Shown: positions 8,976 through 17,707 of the stretch, piece after piece
Layout of the letters: each line of letters opens with the position of its first letter
Position numbering within the stretch: position 1 is the stretch's first letter
Assembly (NCBI GenBank): GCA_021791715.1
Contig: JAJYWB010000070.1
Location: 1-34,318 of the forward strand
Length of the DNA stretch: 34,318 nucleotides
Direction: 5' to 3'
DNA from: Planctomycetota bacterium
Lineage (GTDB): Bacteria; Planctomycetota; Planctomycetia; Isosphaerales; Isosphaeraceae
Position numbers and translations under genes: made by a program
The notes under the pieces: generated by a model
Seen by the model: the letters and a program-made list of their open reading frames with translations, nothing else
Database searches by the model: none
Told to the model about the DNA's origin: nothing

Positions 8976-10070
8976 TTGAACGCCTCACACGCATTCGCGA
9001 AAACAAGCCCGCTCTTTTCCAACCCGGATGACGATTCCTCAACCCGATCGTCGAACGCTCGCGCCGTCGGCGCGCCGATCGATCACGGCGTTCGCTCGCT
9101 CGATCCCGTGATCGAACCCTTTGAAACGACCGAAGCTTGGGTGAAGCACCGCGATACCTTCGTGCGAGAACTTCACCCCGTCGGGGCGCTCGAAACCGCC
9201 TACGCCGAACGTGCCGCGAGCTATCATTGGAGACTCAACCGCGTGATCCGCTACGAAATCACCGCGACGCGATTCGACCTCGAAGGAGTTATGACCGAGT
9301 TCATCGTCGCTCTCGATCATCCCGAGATTCCACGCGATCGCTCGGAGGGGGTGACGATCGAAAAAATACGTAAGCCGCTCAGCGATTATCTCGACGATTT
9401 TGTAAAATCGGGAGCTCCCGCGGCGAAATTCCCCGAACATCAAGAAGGCTTGGTCCGCGTCCGCAATGAAGTGTCGCGAGTTCGCGAACGCCGCGTTTTG
9501 CCCGATCGCCAAACGATTCAAACAATCGTCAAGTACGAGGCGCATCTCGATCGATGCCTCGCCCGCACAATGGCCGAATTGAGACGGTTGCAAAAAGAAC
9601 GACGGCAAGGATTGCGCGAGATCCACCAAGATTTTATTGATCATCATTCAACCGATACAACCGAATCGCTCGCGGATCCCGAACCCGGTCCGTCCAAGCC
9701 GGCCGACAATTCGATCGCCGAGCGACAAGTTCAAGCCTCTCGAAAAGTTGACGACGAACGAGAAGCGCCTTCCCCCTACGATCCGATTCGCTCCGAAAAT
9801 ACGGACGTCGTCGCGAACCAAGAACCGATCGCATCCGCGGAAATCGCGCCCGCGGAGCCGATCGATCGCGTCGCCAAACCCGTCGATCGGCGGAATTCCA
9901 ACGGTTATCGCATTAGCGAGGCGACTCCTCATGGAATCGTTACGCAACAACCAAACGCGTCGGGGGCGCTGATCACAATGTTCCCGCCGGCTCATTACCC
10001 GGCGATCCCCGAAGTCGTCGTTCGGCCGGCTCCGATCGCGCTCGAAACACACTTTCATAAAAAAGAATAA
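8976..10070 (+). CDS. Hypothetical protein resembling a planctomycete-expanded family
   Basis: About 364 aa from the TTG at 8976, chosen because AAGGAAG lies about 7 nt upstream; the frame is open further but looks non-coding there. I do not recognise a named domain. The middle (YAERAASYHWRLNRVIRYE, then VKYEAHLDRCLARTMAELRRLQKERR) is helical and charged and resembles many planctomycete hypothetical proteins that share a WRLxRxxRYE motif and an RYEAHLxR...ELxxLQxxR motif. The short SNARAVGAPI segment occupies the place where those relatives usually have an ARxHGL-type stretch. After about residue 245 the protein becomes disordered, rich in Pro, Glu and Ser, and ends FHKKE. No signal peptide or membrane segment is visible. 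The family resemblance is from memory of its pattern; function is unknown. Confidence 0.65.
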   Translation: MNASHAFAKTSPLFSNPDDDSSTRSSNARAVGAPIDHGVRSLDPVIEPFETTEAWVKHRDTFVRELHPVGALETAYAERAASYHWRLNRVIRYEITATRFDLEGVMTEFIVALDHPEIPRDRSEGVTIEKIRKPLSDYLDDFVKSGAPAAKFPEHQEGLVRVRNEVSRVRERRVLPDRQTIQTIVKYEAHLDRCLARTMAELRRLQKERRQGLREIHQDFIDHHSTDTTESLADPEPGPSKPADNSIAERQVQASRKVDDEREAPSPYDPIRSENTDVVANQEPIASAEIAPAEPIDRVAKPVDRRNSNGYRISEATPHGIVTQQPNASGALITMFPPAHYPAIPEVVVRPAPIALETHFHKKE

Positions 10071-10112
10071 ATAACAAAAGAAATCGACAAGCTCGAATTG
10101 ATTCCGATCTCG

Positions 10113-10136
10113 GCCGATTTCGCGGGCCGAATCGGC
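10113..10136 (+). terminator. Weak terminator-like stem-loop after the 8976 gene
   Basis: GCCGATT at 10113-10119 pairs with AATCGGC at 10130-10136 across a 10-nt loop, 42 bp after the stop codon. There is no T-run behind it, so intrinsic termination is doubtful. Confidence 0.3.
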
Positions 10137-10207
10137 TCAACGCCAAGGCCCGGGCGACCGTGAGATCGAGCCGGGACGCTCTTTGACAATTCGCTTTATC
10201 TGATCAA

Positions 10208-10275
10208 GCGAGCGGGGACCGTTTCGGGAAATACGAGCTTTGAACGCTTCGCGTTTCCCGAAACGTCCCCCTCGC
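10208..10275. repeat. Long near-perfect hairpin (about 22 bp stem)
   Basis: The left arm reads GCGAG, C, GGGGAC, C, GTTTCGGGAAA (10208-10231) and the right arm TTTCCCGAAAC, GTCCCC, CTCGC (10254-10275). All three blocks pair, leaving two single-base bulges in the left arm and a 22-nt loop. No T-tract follows on either strand. It may be a small mobile palindrome, a structured RNA or a bidirectional terminator; the sequence does not decide. Confidence 0.7.
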
Positions 10276-10641
10276 GGGGAGTTTCGCTCCGCGTCGAGCG
10301 GCTTCGTCACGAGACCCGTTTGTTTTCTCACGGAACGCATGAATGAAATCTAATCGCATAGATCCCGTGAAAAACACGATAAGAAATCCTAACGCGGCGA
10401 GGCCGCGATCATACCGACCCGACGCGTTGCGAAGAGCTTCTAATAATATCAGGAATTCTTTTGATTTCTCATTTGATCAGCCCCTGGCTTGCGCGTTGGG
10501 TTAATATGTTCCAATATCCGTCTGCTCAAAAGTCGCGCGCACGGCGGGTAACAGATACAGACGACGACTCTATCTTTTCGGCGAGACGACGAAACCGCCG
10601 AGACGTCTCGATTCCTAAGCGACGATTTCGCCCGCCGAGGA

Positions 10642-12039
10642 TCATTCGGGAAGCGGTTTCCCTTTCGTCTCGGGAGCGAACGGGAGGATCAACAGACCGA
10701 TTAAGAAAACCCCGCACATCGCCACGCCCGCGGGACGGATCGGCTGCGCGTAACCCGCGAACACATAACCCGTCAACAACCCGAAAACCGTCGGGCCGAC
10801 CGCGGCGACAAGCCTTCCCACGTTGTAACAAAACGACGTCCCCGTGCTGCGTAACCTCGTGGGGAACAACTCGGGAAAATAAATCGCGTAGCCGCCGAAA
10901 ATCGACAATTGACAAAACCCCATGATCGGGATCATCCAAAAGATGTCGCTGAATCGATTGAAGAATTGGAACGTGAACGCGGTCGAAGCCATCGCCAGAA
11001 TGAAAGCGATCGCGAACGCGGGCCTCCTGCCGAAACGATGCGAAAGATGGCTAAACGCGTAAACGCCAAAGAACGCGCCCGTATTTTGAATTATGAATGT
11101 GATTCCTTTCCAGATCGTCAATTTGGCGCTGATTTCGGAGACGCTCAACCCTTGTTTGGCGAACTCGCGTTTGAAGACCGAATCGATCAGTTCGGGGCTG
11201 AAGAATCCGATCCCCCACAGGCCGACGACTCCCGCGAAAGCGAGCGTCATCCCGACGATCGCGTTCGAACGCCAGCGAAGATCGCCGAAAAACTCGGCGA
11301 GCGATCCGAGCTTGTATTTGACGGGGTCTTTCCCTTCAATCGTCGCCGCTTTTTTCCAACGCTCGGGTTCTTTGAGCTTGCGAAAAATCGGAATCGCCAA
11401 GATCGCGGGGATGATGCCGATTAAAAACATCAATCGCCAGGAACGTGTCGGGTCGACGATTTTCGATTGCCCCGCGAGGCCGATCGCGATGCTGACAAAC
11501 CCCGCGGTGATGTTGCCGATCGCCGATAAAGCCTGAAGCATGCCGAGCGCGAACGGTCGCGACCGATCGGGCATCACCTCGGCGACGAGCGCGACGCCGA
11601 CCGCGAACTCGCCCCCGACTCCCAACCCCGTTAAAAAGCGATAACACGCGAAATCCCACACGCCGACCGAAATCGCGCTTAAACCCGTAAAACCCGAATA
11701 CACCAGAATCGTCAATAACATCGTTTTGGCGCGACCGATTCGATCCCCCAAAACACCGAAAAAAAGCCCGCCGATCGCCCAGCCGATCATAAATATCGAG
11801 GTCGCGTAGCCCCCTTGCCGCGCGATCGCATCGGCGTTCGCGCTCCGACCCAATAACTCGGTAATCGCGCTATTGCGTGCTAGATTGAACAGTTGCTGAT
11901 CCATTGTGTCGAACAGCCAGCCCAGCGAGGCGACGACGAAAACGAACCAGTGGTAACGCGTGAGGCCGCGATACCACGCTCCTGGATTCGATTCGGATTC
12001 GTTGTTCGCGTTCGCCGCGGGGATGTTCTCGAACGCCAT
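10642..12039 (-). CDS. Major facilitator superfamily transporter (12-TM, metabolite:H+ symporter type)
   Basis: 465 aa. After a 25-residue polar start come about twelve hydrophobic segments. The loop between helices 2 and 3 is FGVLGDRIGRAKTM, the MFS motif A. The fourth helix carries RFLTGLGVGGEFAVGVALVAE, typical of the sugar porter / aromatic acid:H+ symporter branch. A large cytoplasmic loop (FRKLKEPERWKKA) precedes helix 7, and SHRFGRRPAF is the second-half copy of motif A. The ATG at 12039 has GGAG 10 nt upstream. It is a single gene, divergent from the 12391 membrane protein. It probably imports a small organic solute through the inner membrane; the substrate cannot be inferred. Confidence 0.9.
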   Translation of the reverse strand: MAFENIPAANANNESESNPGAWYRGLTRYHWFVFVVASLGWLFDTMDQQLFNLARNSAITELLGRSANADAIARQGGYATSIFMIGWAIGGLFFGVLGDRIGRAKTMLLTILVYSGFTGLSAISVGVWDFACYRFLTGLGVGGEFAVGVALVAEVMPDRSRPFALGMLQALSAIGNITAGFVSIAIGLAGQSKIVDPTRSWRLMFLIGIIPAILAIPIFRKLKEPERWKKAATIEGKDPVKYKLGSLAEFFGDLRWRSNAIVGMTLAFAGVVGLWGIGFFSPELIDSVFKREFAKQGLSVSEISAKLTIWKGITFIIQNTGAFFGVYAFSHLSHRFGRRPAFAIAFILAMASTAFTFQFFNRFSDIFWMIPIMGFCQLSIFGGYAIYFPELFPTRLRSTGTSFCYNVGRLVAAVGPTVFGLLTGYVFAGYAQPIRPAGVAMCGVFLIGLLILPFAPETKGKPLPE

Positions 12040-12390
12040 CGGCTGCGGGCTCCGGGTGTTCCAAAGGACGAGACTTATGGGGCGAGGTCGGAATTTACTT
12101 GGAAGCGCGGCGATTCAAGCCGAGGCTCGGCGATCGCGATTCTCGAGTCGCTTGATCGAATCGGCTCAATTCAACCTTAAGGCGAGGCTTCGGGATCGAT
12201 CAACCGGCTTGTCGTTTCGGCTCGAATCGAAGTCGGAACGAGATTGGACGATCCGATTTCTCTCCGTGCATTCGCAAGCCTGGTTTCACGCCCACGTACG
12301 ATAAGATATTCCAGACGGATGATCCAGCATCGAGATCGACCGAATCGCGTCGATTTCGCGATCGATTTCCGTCCCTGGGAGAAAGAGCCG
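12040..12390. other. Divergent intergenic region between the MFS and membrane-protein genes
   Basis: This region must hold both promoters, but I see no convincing -35/-10 pair. A 13-nt palindrome, GCCGAGGCTCGGC, at 12119-12131 is the only notable symmetry and could be an operator. Forward frames open into this stretch, but Arg-rich translations look non-coding. Confidence 0.35.
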
Positions 12391-13884
12391 ATGCGATTCA
12401 CCTCGATTGCTGTTCGAGCCTTGCAGGCGGCTCTCACCGCGTTGTTTTTATGGCTCGTCGCGGCTCGGCGAATCCCCCTCGGCGTTCGCGGAGAATGGGA
12501 ATGGCTCAGAATCTCGGTCCCCCCTTCATACGCGCAGGCGATTATCGCGGCGGTCGCGATCGCGGCTTACGCGACCTTCGCAGCGTGGGGTCGATTCGCG
12601 CTCGATAAACGACACGGAGCGTTTCGAGAAACGATCTGGACGTTTTTACTCGCTCTCGCCGCGATCGCGGTTCAATGGAGCGTAATCGAAGGCTCTCCCT
12701 ACGGTTACGGGCTTTCGCGGTGGGGGATCGCGCTCGGCAACGCGGGATCGAGCGGCTACTATCGTGTCGCACGCGGCGAAATCGAAGATCCGGCGCGGTT
12801 TCTCGCCGATTACCCGAAATGGATTCAAAAACAAGATGAACTTCACATCGGAACACATCCTCCGGGATTGCTTATCATCAATCACTTAATCGGCGAAATG
12901 ATGGATCGCAATCCCGCGATCGCTCGATTCACGCTGACGAACGCTCCGAGGTCGGCTCTCGACGGCCTCGCCGCGATCGATCGCGGTCGTTCACGGTTTT
13001 CAAAAGCGGACCGCGCGGCGCTCGTTTTTCTGGGGGCTCTCACGCTGCTTCTCTCGGCTTTAACCGTGATTCCGCTCTACGCGCTCGGTCGGTTATCGAC
13101 GAACTCGGCGGCGACCGCTTGGACCGCCGCTTCGCTTTGGCCGCTCGTTCCCTCGGCGATCCTCTTTCAACCGATCGCCGATACCACATATCCGTTCATC
13201 GCGAGCTTCTTGCTCTTACTCGCGGTCTGCGCGACGACCGGCGGAAAACGACGAGCTTTGGCGTTCGCGGCCGCGGCGGGAATCACGATCGCCGGCGGAA
13301 TGATTCTCACGCTCGCATTTTTGCCGATCGGTCTGATCGCGGCGATCGTCGTCGTCGCGGGTCGATCGAATCGCCTTCAAGTCGATCGCGGAGGAAACCT
13401 CGCGCGTCTCGGCGGCGCGATCGCGATCGCGGTCGGCTTTTTGACGGCGGTCTCGGCTTGGAGGGTTTTCACGCACGCCGATCTATTCACAATCTGGCGT
13501 TACAATTTAATCAATCATGCACGTTTTTACATAAATTATCATCGAACGTATTCAAGATGGGTTTGGGTCGACGGAATCGAGTTCGCGATCGCGCTCGGGA
13601 TTTCGACGTCGATTTTGGCGATTTTGGCCGCGACAGCGCCGCGTCGGATTCCCGCGGTCGGGTGGGGGACGATCGCGACGTTGATCGCTCTGGATGTAAG
13701 CGGGCGAAACCTCGGCGAGATCGCGCGGCTTTGGCTTCCGTTCATGCCGCCGTTGCTGATCGTCGCCGCGGTCGGATCGGAACGGATCGGCGGACGATCG
13801 CGCGACCTCGCGACGACGATCGCTCTCGTCGGATTACAAACATTATGTCTTGAACAATTGATTCAAACGATTTATCCCGTCTGA
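12391..13884 (+). CDS. Multi-spanning membrane protein, possible GT-C glycosyltransferase
   Basis: About 497 aa from the ATG at 12391, which has GGGAG 9 nt upstream. Roughly ten hydrophobic segments are visible. The first extracytoplasmic loop is long and contains SGYYRVARGEIEDPARF and HIGTHPPGLLIINHLIG; an HPPG motif after the first loop recalls ArnT/PMT-like family 39 enzymes, which transfer sugars from polyprenyl phosphate on the outer face of the inner membrane. The usual acidic DE pair near helix 1 is not obvious, so the class is tentative. A stretch around 13500-13560 uses unusually AT-rich codons. It converges with the SPOA gene 77 bp downstream. Membrane location is certain; glycosyl transfer is an inference. 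Confidence 0.8.
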   Translation: MRFTSIAVRALQAALTALFLWLVAARRIPLGVRGEWEWLRISVPPSYAQAIIAAVAIAAYATFAAWGRFALDKRHGAFRETIWTFLLALAAIAVQWSVIEGSPYGYGLSRWGIALGNAGSSGYYRVARGEIEDPARFLADYPKWIQKQDELHIGTHPPGLLIINHLIGEMMDRNPAIARFTLTNAPRSALDGLAAIDRGRSRFSKADRAALVFLGALTLLLSALTVIPLYALGRLSTNSAATAWTAASLWPLVPSAILFQPIADTTYPFIASFLLLLAVCATTGGKRRALAFAAAAGITIAGGMILTLAFLPIGLIAAIVVVAGRSNRLQVDRGGNLARLGGAIAIAVGFLTAVSAWRVFTHADLFTIWRYNLINHARFYINYHRTYSRWVWVDGIEFAIALGISTSILAILAATAPRRIPAVGWGTIATLIALDVSGRNLGEIARLWLPFMPPLLIVAAVGSERIGGRSRDLATTIALVGLQTLCLEQLIQTIYPV

Positions 13885-13961
13885 TCGGATCGGCTTCGAT
13901 CGCGATCGGCGGAGTTCACTAATCGAATTGAATCGAATCGATCAAACGATCGTCGGTTCTC

Positions 13962-15167
13962 TTATAAAAACACGCTTAGAATTCTGACGCCGAGTTCGGT
14001 GTCGATTTGAACGAGTTCGCCGCGTGCGACGAGTTTTCCTCCCGACGTGAGTTCGACGGGCTCGCGTGCGTGTCGGCCGAGTTCGAGAACGTCGCCTTGT
14101 TTCAGATCGGCGACACGCGAGAGGGGCAGGCCGATCTTGCCGATCTCGACGGTGAGCGTGACGGGGATTTCGGTCGGCGCGACGGCTTGCGTCGGGGAGT
14201 TCGAAGGGGGCATTACGATCGCCTCGCGTGGGTTGATGGATTTTTGAAGCCCGCCGGTCAGTTCGACGCGCGATCCCGCCGAACCCGCGACGACGCGGCA
14301 AGGGAGCGAGAATCGAGCGTCTCCGGCGAGGAGGTACAATTCAACGTCGAACATCGGAGAAGCGACCGTCCGACCGGGAGGAGAACCGTGAGTGAGCGGC
14401 AGCACGCCGCCGACTCGAAGCCGGCTCAACCCGCGCGGCAGCGGAATTTCGCCGACGACGGCCCTCCAGCCGCCGACGAGAGTCGCGAGCGAATTCCTCC
14501 GCGCCTCGTCGATCGGCGCCGCGGCGGTCGGCTCGGACGCGAGCCAAACCGCGAGCACGCTTTCAGGTATCCAAAGCCGCGCGTTCCCCCGCGTCGAGCC
14601 GATCTCGATCGGCCAAACGAGAGTCGCGATCGATCCCAAACCGTCGATCGGAAAAGGATCGGGGCCTACTCGATCGAACATAAGATCAAGCGAACCGAAC
14701 GCGTTCGAAACCTGGTCGAGCGATTCGAGCGCCTCGGCGATCAGGAACGCGACGACTCCCCATTCGACCGGGGTCGTTTGACGATCGGCCTCGCCCGGCC
14801 CGCGCGTGAACCCGAGCAGCCGGTCGACGACGGCGTGAACAACCTTGGATTCGATACCGAACCCAAGTTTGGTTTGATACCGCGGCCAGGAAAAGTGAGC
14901 GATCGCTCCGGGAACCTTTAAACCCGACGCGCGGCGGATCAAATCGGGGGCGCGCAATTCGACGATCGCGCCCGTTCCCGCGAGTCGACGAACGATTTTC
15001 TCCCTCGCCCCGCTCCGCTCGAACGCTCGCGCCAGGCGTTCTTCCACGCGAGCGCGAATCGGGTCGACTCGAGGAAGATCGCCGAGCGGTACGGCGGTCG
15101 AAGGCGTCGAATCGTCCGATTCGATCACGACATCTCGCATATCGGAGGATGATGAATCGAAGCTCAC
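13962..15167 (-). CDS. SPOA-domain protein, FliM/FliN/SctQ (YscQ/HrcQ)-like
   Basis: 401 aa. The last 70 residues (PVTLTVEIGKIGLPLSRVADLKQGDVLELGR through GVRILSVFL) are a clear FliN/SctQ SPOA domain, with the conserved PxxLxVElG, LxxGDVLxL and GElv...GVRI spacing. The preceding 320 residues, containing a second SPOA-like stretch around VELYLLAGDARFSLPCRVV, fit the length of a SctQ-type cargo-platform protein rather than a short FliN. The start is GTG at 15167, overlapping the upstream stop as GTGA, with GAGGAG 7 nt upstream. Such proteins form the cytoplasmic ring of flagella or of non-flagellar type III secretion systems. No other secretion or flagellar gene is visible in the window, so the system it serves is unknown. 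Confidence 0.82.
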   Translation of the reverse strand: MSFDSSSSDMRDVVIESDDSTPSTAVPLGDLPRVDPIRARVEERLARAFERSGAREKIVRRLAGTGAIVELRAPDLIRRASGLKVPGAIAHFSWPRYQTKLGFGIESKVVHAVVDRLLGFTRGPGEADRQTTPVEWGVVAFLIAEALESLDQVSNAFGSLDLMFDRVGPDPFPIDGLGSIATLVWPIEIGSTRGNARLWIPESVLAVWLASEPTAAAPIDEARRNSLATLVGGWRAVVGEIPLPRGLSRLRVGGVLPLTHGSPPGRTVASPMFDVELYLLAGDARFSLPCRVVAGSAGSRVELTGGLQKSINPREAIVMPPSNSPTQAVAPTEIPVTLTVEIGKIGLPLSRVADLKQGDVLELGRHAREPVELTSGGKLVARGELVQIDTELGVRILSVFL

Positions 15168-16159
15168 GCGGACGCTCCTCGAGGTCGTGTACCGCTTCGG
15201 GATCGCTCGGAATCGAGCCTTCGCAACGCCGTCATGAGCACGCGGTGCTCTAAAGCGATCAGATCGCCCCGCGAAACTCCCGGTAAATCGAGCTTCATCA
15301 ACCCTCGAATCGGCTTGGCGGTATCGTATGGAAGACGTTGGAGAGCCCAGCGAACGCGATACGGCTCGGCGATCGCGAGCAATCGAGCGATCGTCGTCAA
15401 TCCCAGGTGCACGATCGCTCGTCGACCCGCGGCGGTTTTGGAAGCCCCGGCGTCGCGTTTAACGAGTTCGCCGATTTCGGCGGTTTGGAAGCTTCCTTTT
15501 TCGGTCCACTGCGTTCGGAAATCAAGCATGCGCTCGCGACGCCGCGCCGCTCGTCGCGTTTCTCCCGGTTTCGCTCCGGGAGGTTTGCCCAGATACGCGA
15601 TCTTACAGAGCCCCGCCAGCGTCAACACGCGAACAAGATCGGTCGGACGCAATCCAGCGATCGCGGCGATCACGGGAGGATCGGTTTCGTTGACCGCCGG
15701 CCCCGCGAGCAGCCGCTCGGTCCAAAGCGTGCATACGCACGCGACGATACGCGGATCGGCTTTGCGATCGGGAACGATCGAAGCGGGATCGAGCCCAAGC
15801 CGCTTCACGATGATCGATCGAATCGATTCGGGCGACGCGGCGGCGACGGCTCGTTGAACCGCCGCGGATTCCCCTTTGAGAGCCCGGATCCACCACGAAG
15901 GATGCACCGAACTCAAATCGAGTCGAGCCTCACCGGCGTGCTCGGCCGCGAGCCTCGATTTGATCGACTCCGCGGAGTCACGGCTCGACTCGGTCGAATC
16001 GGAGGCTCGGTTGATGAACTCCCAGCCCGGCTCGAGTCGTTCGCGCCAGGCGGGCTGAAATCGCTTCCAATACCGTTCGTCGACCGAACCGCGCCACGCT
16101 TTGAGCGACCAAAGCAACGCGCGGTCGGCGGTCCGACCCGGCAAACCGGTCGTCGCCAT
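15164..16159 (-). CDS. Unknown protein translationally coupled to the SPOA protein
   Basis: 331 aa, no signal peptide or membrane helix. The ATG at 16159 has GAGGAG 6 nt upstream, and the stop overlaps the SPOA gene start by 4 bp. The middle is helical (HPSWWIRALKGESAAVQRAVAAA, then LAGLCKIAYL), followed by an Arg-rich loop and a helical C-terminus with LEHRVLMTALRRL. I recognise no named family. Position and helical, soluble character are compatible with a sorting-platform accessory such as SctK or a FliG-like armadillo protein, but no diagnostic motif proves this. The tight coupling makes a physical partnership with the SPOA protein likely. Also possible is a lineage-specific scaffold. Confidence 0.72.
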   Translation of the reverse strand: MATTGLPGRTADRALLWSLKAWRGSVDERYWKRFQPAWRERLEPGWEFINRASDSTESSRDSAESIKSRLAAEHAGEARLDLSSVHPSWWIRALKGESAAVQRAVAAASPESIRSIIVKRLGLDPASIVPDRKADPRIVACVCTLWTERLLAGPAVNETDPPVIAAIAGLRPTDLVRVLTLAGLCKIAYLGKPPGAKPGETRRAARRRERMLDFRTQWTEKGSFQTAEIGELVKRDAGASKTAAGRRAIVHLGLTTIARLLAIAEPYRVRWALQRLPYDTAKPIRGLMKLDLPGVSRGDLIALEHRVLMTALRRLDSERSRSGTRPRGASA

Positions 16160-16248
16160 CGTCCACTCCTCGTATACGTCGCGGGACGAACACTATAATG
16201 CGAACCGATCGCCGTTTCCACAAGGAACGTCGTCCGGAATCGAGTTAT

Positions 16249-16254
16249 TATAAT
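16249..16254 (+). promoter_or_regulatory. Possible -10 element before the GT4 gene
   Basis: A perfect TATAAT lies 13 bp before the GT4 start codon, inside a short AT-rich stretch; another TATAAT lies at 16194-16199. Neither has a recognisable -35 box at 16-18 bp. If 16249-16254 is used, the transcript would be nearly leaderless. Confidence 0.3.
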
Positions 16255-16267
16255 ACTGGAATGCGTT

Positions 16268-17401
16268 ATGCTTGTTGGATTGAACGCGCGATTACTAACC
16301 GATCCGTCGCTCCGCGGCTGGAACCGCTACACGATCAACCTCGCCGCGGCGCTCGCCGATCTGGGCGTTAGGCTGATCCTGTACACCGATCGCCCCGTGC
16401 ACGAATCGCATCTGGCTCGATTGAAACCCGGCTCGTTTGAGGAAAGAGCCTCGGGAGAGATCCCTTACCTCTCGTGGGAGCAGCGGTGGGCGCCGAAGCA
16501 ATGCCGGCTCGATAAAATCGACGTGTTTCATTGTCCGTTTCACTTTGGATTACCCTGGTCGAACGCTTGTCCCCAGGTTCTCACGCTCCACGACGCGATC
16601 GACGTCGCCTTCAAACCTCAAACCCAGGCTCGACGCGATCGCTGGTCGCGCGGGGCGATCCAAACTCGACTGCACTTTTGGATAGCGCGGAAACGCGCCG
16701 ATCGCGTGGCGACGGTGAGCGAACACGCCAAACGCGATATCCACCGCTATTTCGGCGTGCCGATCGAGCGGATCGTCGTAACCCCCGAGGCCGCGGACCC
16801 GATTTTTCATCGCACGGTCGAGGCGTCGGATCGCGATCGAGCGCGGACGACTCACTCGCTCGATCGACCTTATTTCTTCTATGTGGGAGGATGGGAGGAA
16901 CGGAAGAACCTGCCGTTTCTGCTCCGAGCTTTCGCGGCCGCCGATTTGCGAGGGATCGAGCTGGTTTTCGGCGGGGGAAAACCGACCGAACGCGAGGCTC
17001 TTTTGGCGCAAGCTCGTGAACTTGGAATCGACGATCGCTTGCGTCTCCTGGGATGGATCGAAGAGCGAGACCTGCCGGCGATTTACGCCGGAGCGATCGC
17101 ATTCGTTTATCCGAGCGCATACGAAGGCTTCGGCCTTCAATTATGCGAGGCGATGGCGGTCGGGACGGCGACGATCGCCTCCCGCGCCACGTCGTTGCCC
17201 GAGGTTTTAGGGAACGGCGGCGATACGTTCAACCTCGACGATCCCGGAGAACTCGCGGGGTTGCTCAAAAAAATCGCCGAGGACGAATCGTATCGATCGC
17301 AATCGGCAAGCCGCGCCAAGGAGCGTTCAACCGATTTCACCTGGAAGAAAACCGCCGAGAAGACGCTCGCGATCTACGAGGAACTTGTACGAATGCCTTG
17401 A
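16268..17401 (+). CDS. Family 4 glycosyltransferase (GT-B fold)
   Basis: 377 aa. The N-terminal half begins MLVGLNARLL and contains FHCPFHFGLPW and the VLTLHDAIDV strand typical of GT4 mannosyl/glucosyltransferases. The second half starts with PYFFYVGGWEERKNLPFLLRAF and holds the donor-site motif YPSAYEGFGLQLCEAMA (the E-x7-E signature) and ASRATSLPEVLGNGG. It is cytoplasmic or membrane-peripheral and would use a nucleotide sugar donor. The ATG at 16268 has only a weak GGA upstream. It is divergent from the SPOA pair and is followed by a 300-bp gap. It may participate in envelope polysaccharide or glycolipid synthesis; acceptor unknown. Confidence 0.92.
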   Translation: MLVGLNARLLTDPSLRGWNRYTINLAAALADLGVRLILYTDRPVHESHLARLKPGSFEERASGEIPYLSWEQRWAPKQCRLDKIDVFHCPFHFGLPWSNACPQVLTLHDAIDVAFKPQTQARRDRWSRGAIQTRLHFWIARKRADRVATVSEHAKRDIHRYFGVPIERIVVTPEAADPIFHRTVEASDRDRARTTHSLDRPYFFYVGGWEERKNLPFLLRAFAAADLRGIELVFGGGKPTEREALLAQARELGIDDRLRLLGWIEERDLPAIYAGAIAFVYPSAYEGFGLQLCEAMAVGTATIASRATSLPEVLGNGGDTFNLDDPGELAGLLKKIAEDESYRSQSASRAKERSTDFTWKKTAEKTLAIYEELVRMP

Positions 17402-17707
17402 TCCGCTTTGATCAAAACGAAAATCAGTCGCTCGAGGGTTTCGCGTGGTAAGAGAATCGTCGCGGTGAAAAGCGATGAATGCCGCGCCCGCGAATCTCGA
17501 ATCGAATTCCGGCGGTCGCGATTCTCCCGCGGCTTCTGGTCGATCGAGCCGCTTTCTCGTAAACTGCAACGTCTACGATCAATGATATCCCGGCGCGACC
17601 GCGATTATCGTTCACGATCTTCCTACTTATCCGCATATAGGCGTCTCATCACGCCGCTCGGTCGCTTGTCGAAGTTCTCGGCTCGGTAATTAAAGAGGAT
17701 CTAACAG
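17402..17707. other. Intergenic gap upstream of the PI-PLC gene
   Basis: About 306 bp with no supported gene, hairpin or repeat. A likely ribosome site, AGAGGA, lies just before the ATG at 17708. No promoter could be assigned. Confidence 0.4.

Larger units (their letters stand above)
10071..10641. other. Non-coding stretch with two hairpins
   Basis: This 571-bp gap lies between the convergent 8976 gene and the MFS gene. It holds a small stem-loop at 10113-10136 and a long one at 10208-10275. A 67-codon minus-strand frame (10137-10340) runs through the long hairpin but has no ribosome site or family signature. The right half (10345-10640) shows nothing I can name. Confidence 0.5.

Noticed and set aside
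10137..10340. 67-codon minus-strand frame
   Set aside because: It runs through the long hairpin and has no ribosome site or family resemblance.
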